Source of the DNA: an uncultured Actinomyces sp.
Lineage (GTDB): Bacteria > Actinomycetota > Actinomycetes > Actinomycetales > Actinomycetaceae
DNA length: 7,692 nt
Reading direction: 5' to 3'
Assembly (NCBI GenBank): GCA_938040725.1
Contig: CALHZX010000105.1
Coordinates: forward strand, 1 to 7,692
Every line of letters starts with the position of its first letter. The stretch's first letter is position 1. Positions 1 through 7,692 of the stretch are shown piece after piece. The notes beneath the pieces were generated by a model that made no database searches, was not told where the DNA came from, and was given only the letters and a program-made list of their open reading frames with translations. The position numbers were made by a program, and so were the translations under genes.

Positions 1-3563
<3,563 letters not shown>

Positions 3564-3583
3564 TCCGGTTCGTGACCGCTTGG

Positions 3584-3629
3584 GGCCCCGGCCTCGTCCG
3601 CGACAGCGTGACGAGGCCGGGGCCTTTTT
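3584..3629 (+). terminator. Strong intrinsic terminator of rpoC
   Basis: A perfect 15-bp inverted repeat (3584-3598 pairs with 3610-3624) is followed directly by five T residues (3625-3629). The 11-base loop folds further: CGC at 3599-3601 pairs with GCG at 3606-3608, closing a GACA tetraloop and leaving one bulged T at 3609. It begins 20 bases after the rpoC stop codon. Position, stem strength and T-run all fit Rho-independent termination of the rpoB-rpoC transcript. Confidence 0.95.
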
Positions 3630-3850
3630 GCGCGCCGGGGTGCGGGTGGTGCGTGCAGCGGGGGAGTGTGGTTGTGGAGGCTTGCTCCTGGTGTTGGTGG
3701 CCTGTGTTCTTGCCGGGCATGCGATGTTGCTGGCTACTGCGCCGTGGCGCCCTCGGCCTCGCGTAAACGTGGTTTGCGGCGTTAGGACGGGCTTGTTATG
3801 CCCAGTGGTGGAGCTGCGGCCTGATATGTAGTTCCATCGACCTGTTCATG
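3630..3850. other. Intergenic, G/T-rich, no credible gene
   Basis: This stretch between the rpoC terminator and the first repeat array holds no reading frame I would defend. The short plus-strand frames starting near 3572-3580 begin inside or before the terminator hairpin and have low-complexity products. Bases 3631-3720 are strongly skewed: 44 G, 24 T, 18 C and 4 A. No tRNA, riboswitch or clear promoter was recognised. Confidence 0.6.
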
Positions 3851-3978
3851 CGCACGTTAACCCGCTAGTTCGAGTGTTGGACCCCTAACTCGCACGTTAA
3901 CCCGCTAATCAGAGCGTGGGCGCACCTGCCCATCAACGGAATAGCGGGTTAACGTGCGGAATAGCGGGTTAACGTGCA
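3851..3978. repeat. Dyad-symmetric 20-bp-unit array, left copy
   Basis: Tandem 20-bp units are arranged head to head around a central axis at 3924.5. Forward units lie at 3851-3870 (F1), 3871-3890 (F2, degenerate) and 3891-3910 (F3). A 28-base spacer follows, then inverted units at 3939-3958 (R3) and 3959-3978 (R2). The core is CGCACGTTAACCCGCTA forward and TAGCGGGTTAACGTGCG inverted; it contains the palindrome GTTAAC. F3/R3 and F2/R2 are exactly equidistant from the axis. The partner expected for F1 (3979-3998) is not recognisable, so this copy is incomplete on the right. It aligns without gaps to 5378-5504: 119 of 127 bases match by my count, and 3891-3970 is identical to 5418-5497. Function unknown. 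It could be a MITE-like element, a protein-binding array or a recombination site. Confidence 0.9.
3917..3932. repeat. Central hairpin of left array
   Basis: TGGGC (3917-3921) pairs with GCCCA (3928-3932) around the loop GCACCT. Its centre (3924.5) coincides exactly with the symmetry axis of the surrounding 20-bp units, so the spacer is part of the designed dyad and not random filler. Confidence 0.75.
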
Positions 3979-4171
3979 GATCTCCCGAACGGTGCTTATA
4001 GAGAGCGTCGACTCCGCTCCCTACGAGTGGTAGGGGCACACGGGTAGTTGGCTGAGGATAATTCAGCTCTGAGAAGCCGATGAGACACACTCGTCAGTGG
4101 GAATGCTAGTCATGACATGCTGTTCCACCGGCTAGCGGATGGAAGTAAGCGCAGACAGGCGCGTTGCAGAA
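3979..4171. other. Spacer between left array and nuclease-like gene
   Basis: 193 bases downstream of the 3' end of the minus-strand gene, without a credible gene of their own. Small inverted repeats are visible: CCCTAC (4019-4024) with GTAGGG (4030-4035) around a 5-base loop, and GCTGA (4051-4055) with TCAGC (4063-4067). Neither is followed by a T-run on either strand, so I do not call a terminator. The small minus-strand frame at 3905-4090 only exists because the array is open in that frame. Confidence 0.55.
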
Positions 4172-5221
4172 CTAATGCTTGCGGGGCCCGTGGATCCTTG
4201 CCTCAGATGGAGGTCTGGGCATGGCCCATAGACGCAACGACTCCTGAGCCACCGGTAGGTGATGGATTCCTGGCCTTGTCGCAACGCTAGCCCGGAAGGC
4301 GACGAGGTCGTCTGTATCGTGCCAGCGTACACGTACGACCCTCCATCCTGCATTGGTCAGATCGTGTTGACGAGCGAGCCACTTACCGGTGTTCTCGTGT
4401 ACTTCCTGCTCGGTGTCTCCGAACTTTTTGCGACCGTCGGGTTCGATGATGACCTTCAGACCAGGAAGAACAATATCTCCGAAATAGATGTGGTCTTCGA
4501 CCGCGATCGGGAACTGGGTAACGACGCGACCCGAGTACAGGCTTTTGACAACCCAGAGAACTGTGGCCTCGAAAATATTGTCGCAGCCTCCGTCCGCTGC
4601 CTCGATGATCGCGTGAGCGCGCTGATAACTCGCATGCTGCGCGTACCTGTCTAGTTCTTTGAGCATTTCGAGGCGAATGAGTTCGGACTTACGTCGCGAG
4701 TCTGCAACATTGAATCTGTCGAAGGCCGACAGAGCATGCATCGTCATGCACGTTGCGACGAAGGCGTCTCGCGGCTGGTCGTTGAGAGCAAGACGAACCA
4801 CAGCCTCGATAGGGGACTCAGCCTCGAGCCCATCGATCTGCACGACACAGCGAGGTGGCATCTTTCTGCTGATTACCGGCGTACCGGGCACGACCGTTCG
4901 TCGATGGTGCACTGAGGGATAAGGTCGGACATGGAAGGGCGACTGACTGGGCCACGCCTCGACGCAGGAGTTCGTCGACCATGTAGGGATTCCGTGGAGA
5001 AGTAGGGCACTGTTCCCGGTGAAAACCAAATGTTGTGTGGACTGGTAGTCGAGTGCGTGTAGACGTGCGATGTTGATACTCCGCCAGATTTCCCACGGCT
5101 GTGCATTGCTGTCACCGTGCAGACGGACACGATAGCCGCGGCGGATGACGAGGATGTCCGGGTCATCAACGATGTTGGGACGACTGTGCCGGTGAGTTCT
5201 GAACGTCTCGATTGTGATCAT
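4172..5221 (-). CDS. AbiEi-like / DUF559 (Vsr-like nuclease fold) protein
   Basis: Predicted cytoplasmic protein of 349 residues from the ATG at 5221 (this numbering is used below). The N-terminal half resembles the AbiEi-type antitoxin domain common in actinobacteria: RRGYRVRL at 27-34, then VFTGNSALLLHGIPTW at 66-81, equivalent to the usual 'SAAxLHGlP' segment. A linker similar to 'sPxrAvvdlA' follows at about 131-145. The C-terminal part matches DUF559, a PD-(D/E)XK fold related to Vsr: E218 in a helix, Q236, D249 in FGDIVLP, E260 and D262 in IIEPDG, and AGWRVVRV at about 291-298. The His usually seen after ExDG is replaced (RKKFG). Activity is unproven. The frame stays open upstream to an ATG at 5368, giving 398 residues, but those 49 extra residues look unlike the family and neither start has a good ribosome binding site. 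I chose 5221 because the domain homology begins there. No partner toxin gene adjoins it. Related proteins are widespread and mostly uncharacterised. Confidence 0.8.
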   Translation of the reverse strand: MITIETFRTHRHSRPNIVDDPDILVIRRGYRVRLHGDSNAQPWEIWRSINIARLHALDYQSTQHLVFTGNSALLLHGIPTWSTNSCVEAWPSQSPFHVRPYPSVHHRRTVVPGTPVISRKMPPRCVVQIDGLEAESPIEAVVRLALNDQPRDAFVATCMTMHALSAFDRFNVADSRRKSELIRLEMLKELDRYAQHASYQRAHAIIEAADGGCDNIFEATVLWVVKSLYSGRVVTQFPIAVEDHIYFGDIVLPGLKVIIEPDGRKKFGDTEQEVHENTGKWLARQHDLTNAGWRVVRVRWHDTDDLVAFRASVATRPGIHHLPVAQESLRLWAMPRPPSEARIHGPRKH

Positions 5222-5377
5222 GTGCCTGGTGTATATCTCGGAGTGAGTTGGACGCCAGCCGTGTGGGGTGCCTTGTGTATAACGGTCGTCTGGAAGACGT
5301 GGGTGTGGATAAAAGGGCATTGATGGTTCGAATGCGTGAATGTCGGCGGAGTTTCGTGTCGCGGACATCCGCGAGGA

Positions 5378-5525
5378 CGCACGTTAACCCGTTAATTCGA
5401 GTGCCGGACCGCTAACTCGCACGTTAACCCGCTAATCAGAGCGTGGGCGCACCTGCCCATCAACGGAATAGCGGGTTAACGTGCGGAATAGCGGGTTTGT
5501 GTGCGTATGAACGGGTTTGCGTGCG
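5378..5525. repeat. Dyad-symmetric 20-bp-unit array, right copy (3+3 units)
   Basis: Most complete copy: six 20-bp units symmetric about 5451.5. Forward units are F1 5378-5397, F2 5398-5417 and F3 5418-5437; the spacer is 5438-5465; inverted units are R3 5466-5485, R2 5486-5505 and R1 5506-5525. F3 and R3 carry the perfect core. F1 has a C-to-T change (CGCACGTTAACCCGTTA). R2 and R1 lose the GTTAAC palindrome (TAGCGGGTTTGTGTGCG and GAACGGGTTTGCGTGCG). The pitch of 20 bp is close to two helical turns, which places every site on the same face of the DNA, as in arrays bound cooperatively by one protein. The array starts 10 bp upstream of the longest possible start (5368) of the minus-strand gene and about 157 bp upstream of the preferred start, so it may also hold or influence that gene's promoter. 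Confidence 0.9.
5444..5459. repeat. Central hairpin of right array
   Basis: The same TGGGC/GCCCA inverted repeat with a six-base loop as in the left array. It is again centred exactly on the dyad axis (5451.5) and lies within the 80-base block that is identical between the copies. Confidence 0.75.
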
Positions 5526-5839
5526 AGTCGGAAGTAAGTCCGGGTGTGGCGCACGTGAATGCAGTGCAGTCGGGGTATCCAGGAGGTGTCTGTGGACGTA
5601 ATGCCTACAGCTCCACGCTGGCGGGCCTGCCCACCGCTCGACAGATTGTGCGGCGAATCCGACAGAACGCACGAGGCCACACGACGCAGCGGTGACCGTG
5701 CGGTTGAATAGGTGGTGGCGGTTCCCAACTGCCCTCTGGTCTGCGGCGACCGACGTCGATGGAGACACAAACGGGGATGGAAAGGGAACTGATCTGGCTC
5801 TGGGATGCAGGGTTTCGGAATTAAAAGAGGACATCAACA
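5526..5839. other. Intergenic region upstream of the GH3 remnant
   Basis: 314 bases with no gene I can support. The minus-strand frames that cross it (5432-5770 and 5460-5840) run into the repeat array, and one starts inside the GH3 gene; their predicted products show no recognisable domain. The promoter of the GH3 gene must lie here if it still exists, but I cannot pick a convincing -35/-10 pair or a LacI-type operator. The region ends in the GH3 ribosome binding site. Confidence 0.55.
5825..5831 (+). promoter_or_regulatory. Ribosome binding site of the GH3 gene
   Basis: AAGAGGA ends 8 bases before the ATG at 5840. This good purine-rich Shine-Dalgarno sequence with normal spacing fixes the start of the gene, even though the gene itself is decayed. 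Confidence 0.7.
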
Positions 5840-7599
5840 ATGCTTTCCATCAACTGGTCTGATGTGTGGAAGATGGTTGAGTCGATCAAGGTCCCCTTGA
5901 TCGTCATCGTCGTGGCGCTGGCGCTCGCCATCATCGTCTCCCTCGCTGTTTTCAAGATGGGCAAGCCTGCCCGTAAGCTCACGCGCTCGACGGCCTGGGT
6001 CGCGGCGCTCATCGTCGTCGTCGTCGCCGTCGTGTCGATGCTGTACGGCGGCTTCAAGACGGTGCTCGACCTTGCGGCCGGCACCGGCGCCCTCACGGAC
6101 GCGTCGAAGGTCCAGGTCGAAGAGCTGGGTAACGACATTTCGGACGAGGGCATGGTCCTCCTGAAGAACAACAACGGCGCTCTCCCACTGGCCAAGGGCT
6201 CCGCGATCAACGTGTGGGGCTGGGGCTCAACAAACCCGATCTACGGCGGCACTGGCTCCGGCTCGCTGTCGAACGACAACCCGACGACCTCCCTCCTGGA
6301 TGGCCTCCACAATGCTGGCTTCACCACGAACGATGAGTTGACGAACTTGTACACCTCCTACCGCGCTGAGCGTCCCGAGGTCGGCATGTTCAAGGCAGAT
6401 TGGTCGCTGCCCGAGCCCACGCAGGACAAGTACTCCGACGACCTGCTCTCCAACGCCGCTGCCTTCGGTGGTACGGCGGTCGTGACGATCGCTCGCTCCG
6501 GCGGCGAGGGCTTCGATCTGCCGCGCGATGTCAATAAGGAGATGGCTGACAACCCGTACTTCAGCTACACGAACAACTCCGATGAATACACGGACTTCGA
6601 GGACGGCCAGGGCTACCTTGAGCTGACGCGTCCCGAGAAGGACATGATCGAGCTGGCGAAGAAGACCTCGACGAAGACGGTCGTCGTCATCAACGCTGCG
6701 AACGCGTTCCAGCTGGGTGACCTCCAGGACGACCCGGAGATCGACGCGATCGTCTGGGCGATCCCCGGCGGCCAGGTGGGCTTCAACGCGCTGGGCCGCA
6801 TCTTGGACGGCGAGGTGAACACCTCGGCGAAGACCCCGACACCTTCGCGCGCGACATTAAAGCTGGTCCCGCGGCGAACAACTTTGGCGACTTCCAGTAC
6901 ACGAATATGACGGAGTTCGCCCAGGATGACCCCTTCAACAAGGGCACGCAGACGCAGCCGTCCTTCGTCAACTACTCCGACTCGATCTACGTCGGCTACC
7001 GCTGGTACGACGCGGCGGCCGCTGACGCCGACGCCAGTGCGACGATGCCGACGACGGGTGCGAAGAACGGCCTCGTCCTGGGTGATCTCGCGGGCCTCGA
7101 TTACAACGACCCGAAGTGGGATCAGCTCCTCGACCAGCTGTCCATAAAGGAGATGAACACGCTCATCTCCAAGGGCGGCTACGGCTCCCCGGCGATCTCC
7201 TCGATCGGCAAGCTGCGCGTCTCCGACGTGGACGGCCCCGCCTCGCTGAACAACAACTTCACGGGCGTTGGCTCGATCGGCCTACCCTACGCGGTCTCCG
7301 TGGCGGCCAGCTTCAACAAGGAGCTTGCGCGTTCCTTCGGTGACGCGATCGGCACGATGGCGCACGACATCCTCTACACGGTCACGAACTCGTGGATGTA
7401 CGAGAACGGCCAGCCCGAGGTAACCCGCAACGCGTGGGAGTACATCACCTGGGTGGTGGCAGGAATCCTGATCCTGTCGCTGCTGGGCCTTGAGGTGGTG
7501 GCGATCCGTCGCTACCGCACGCGCAAGGCTCAGGCCGTGATCACTGTCGAACCCAACGCTTCGATCGACGAGGCAGGGGCTGAGAATACGGAAGAGTGA
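5840..7599 (+). pseudogene. Membrane-anchored GH3 beta-glucosidase-like gene, frameshifted and internally deleted
   Basis: GH3 enzymes remove terminal beta-linked sugars from oligosaccharides. This gene has the swapped domain order (C-type sandwich domain before the TIM barrel) known from one GH3 subgroup. Frame 1 (5840-6910) shows two membrane helices at about residues 17-39 and 50-69, the DEGMVLLKNNNGALPL motif of the GH3 sandwich domain near residues 102-117, and GGEGFD at 221-226. Near 6838 one base is missing: the natural protein continues one frame over as DTFARDIKAGPAANNFGDF, whereas frame 1 runs on in nonsense to TGA at 6908-6910. Frame 3 then carries SDVDGPASLNNN (from 7222), the start of the barrel, but near 7368 it jumps from GTMAHD straight to ILYTVTNSWMYENG, which belongs to the end of the barrel. 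The GRNxEY, KHFxxN and nucleophile-Asp segments are absent. A third membrane helix (about 7447-7503) and a basic tail end the protein. With the frame repaired it is 586 residues; intact relatives are several hundred residues longer. Catalysis is not expected. Confidence 0.85.
6834..6842 (+). other. Single-base frameshift site in GH3 gene
   Basis: The frame reads ...K-T-P (AAG ACC CCG at 6830-6838). Re-reading the G at 6838 as the first base of GAC restores D-T-F-A-R-D-I-K. The most economical explanation is loss of one G from an ancestral CCCCGGAC. The site is not a classical slippery heptamer, so programmed frameshifting is unlikely. A sequencing or assembly error is possible. Confidence 0.8.
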
Positions 7600-7672
7600 C
7601 CATTCTGGGGTCGACCGGACGGATCATAACCCTCGGGTGACAACGAGCATCGTGCATCCGTGGGGGAGGGGC
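7600..7672. other. Intergenic tail after the GH3 remnant
   Basis: The TGA at 7597-7599 closes the last frame. The following bases contain no gene start that I recognise and no T-run terminator. Confidence 0.5.
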
Positions 7673-7692
7673 CCGCAGGCAAGCGCCTGCGG
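7673..7692. terminator. Perfect 8-bp hairpin at window edge, possible terminator
   Basis: CCGCAGGC (7673-7680) pairs perfectly with GCCTGCGG (7685-7692) around the loop AAGC. It lies 73 bases after the GH3 stop. Whether the stem extends or a T-run follows cannot be seen because the window ends on the last paired base, so terminator is a guess from position and stem strength. Confidence 0.45.

Larger units (their letters stand above)
3851..5525. mobile_element. Candidate repeat-bracketed cassette with nuclease-like gene
   Basis: Two direct copies of the same dyad array, 1527 bp apart, enclose one minus-strand gene and little else. The enclosed DNA is lower in G+C in places than the flanking genes (26 of 60 bases at 4441-4500, against 44 of 60 at 1261-1320 in rpoC). 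This suggests foreign origin. No transposase or integrase is present, and I see no convincing target-site duplication outside the arrays. Recombination between the two copies would remove the gene and leave a single array. Calling this a unit that moves is inference from architecture only. Alternatively, the arrays may be scattered genome-wide repeats that happen to flank this gene. Confidence 0.35.

Noticed and set aside
3580..3831. 83-residue plus-strand frame after rpoC with a hydrophobic stretch
   Set aside because: It starts within the terminator region, its first codons are the hairpin itself, there is no ribosome binding site, and the hydrophobic run follows from the G/T-rich composition.
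4259..4654. 131-residue plus-strand frame
   Set aside because: It is antisense to the AbiEi-like/DUF559 gene, whose minus-strand product has clear domain motifs; the plus-strand product has none.
5222..5377. Promoter for the minus-strand gene
   Set aside because: A TATACA-like hexamer lies just upstream of the ATG at 5221, but no acceptable -35 or TANNNT leaderless pattern goes with it, so it cannot be called.
5378..5525. CRISPR array
   Set aside because: The 20-bp units are directly contiguous without unique spacers and are inverted about a central axis, and no cas genes are present.
4141..5538. 9-bp GGAAGTAAG at 4141-4149 and 5530-5538 as a target-site duplication
   Set aside because: The left copy lies inside the bracketed segment and not outside the left array, so it does not flank the cassette ends. 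A chance match is likely.
5460..5840. 126-residue minus-strand frame between the right array and the GH3 gene
   Set aside because: It starts inside the GH3 start region, ends in the repeat array, and has an amino-acid composition typical of noise.
6907..7599. Separate downstream gene with an ATGA overlap (6907-6910) suggesting translational coupling
   Set aside because: GH3 homology in the same frame continues upstream of this ATG (DTFARDIKAGPAANNFGDF), so the ATG is an internal Met and the overlap is an accident of the frameshift.

Overview
The window reads as chromosomal DNA of a high-GC actinobacterium. The rpoC coding strand is rich in G+C (44 of 60 bases in 1261-1320), its protein is of actinobacterial type, and a membrane-anchored GH3 glycosidase with swapped domains follows. 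Such glycosidases occur in Actinomyces/Schaalia and Bifidobacterium relatives. My best guess is the family Actinomycetaceae; this is inference, not a database result.

Layout: (1) 1-3563, plus strand: the C-terminal ~1186 residues of rpoC (RNA polymerase beta' subunit), cut by the window start. It is followed by a very strong intrinsic terminator (3584-3629). (2) 3630-3850: a G/T-rich stretch with no credible gene. (3) 3851-5525: a cassette-like segment. A minus-strand gene (4172-5221) encodes a protein with an AbiEi-like N-terminal region and a DUF559/Vsr-like PD-(D/E)XK nuclease-like C-terminal domain. It sits between two direct copies of a dyad-symmetric array of 20-bp units (core CGCACGTTAACCCGCTA). 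The copies are 1527 bp apart, align without gaps and share 80 identical bases. (4) 5526-5839: spacer with no gene, ending in a good ribosome binding site. (5) 5840-7599, plus strand: a decayed GH3 beta-glucosidase-like gene with membrane segments at both ends. It carries a single-base frameshift near 6838 and an in-frame deletion near 7368 that removed most of its TIM barrel. (6) 7600-7692: intergenic, ending in a perfect 8-bp hairpin at the window edge.

The genes do not form one pathway. rpoC is housekeeping and its transcription ends at the terminator. The GH3 remnant is a broken carbohydrate-utilisation gene. The point of interest is the middle: an accessory nuclease-like gene of lower and uneven G+C bracketed by two copies of an unusual six-site dyad array. 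This could be a mobile or excisable unit, or a nuclease with its own DNA recognition sites. The architecture is seen directly in the sequence; the function is inference.
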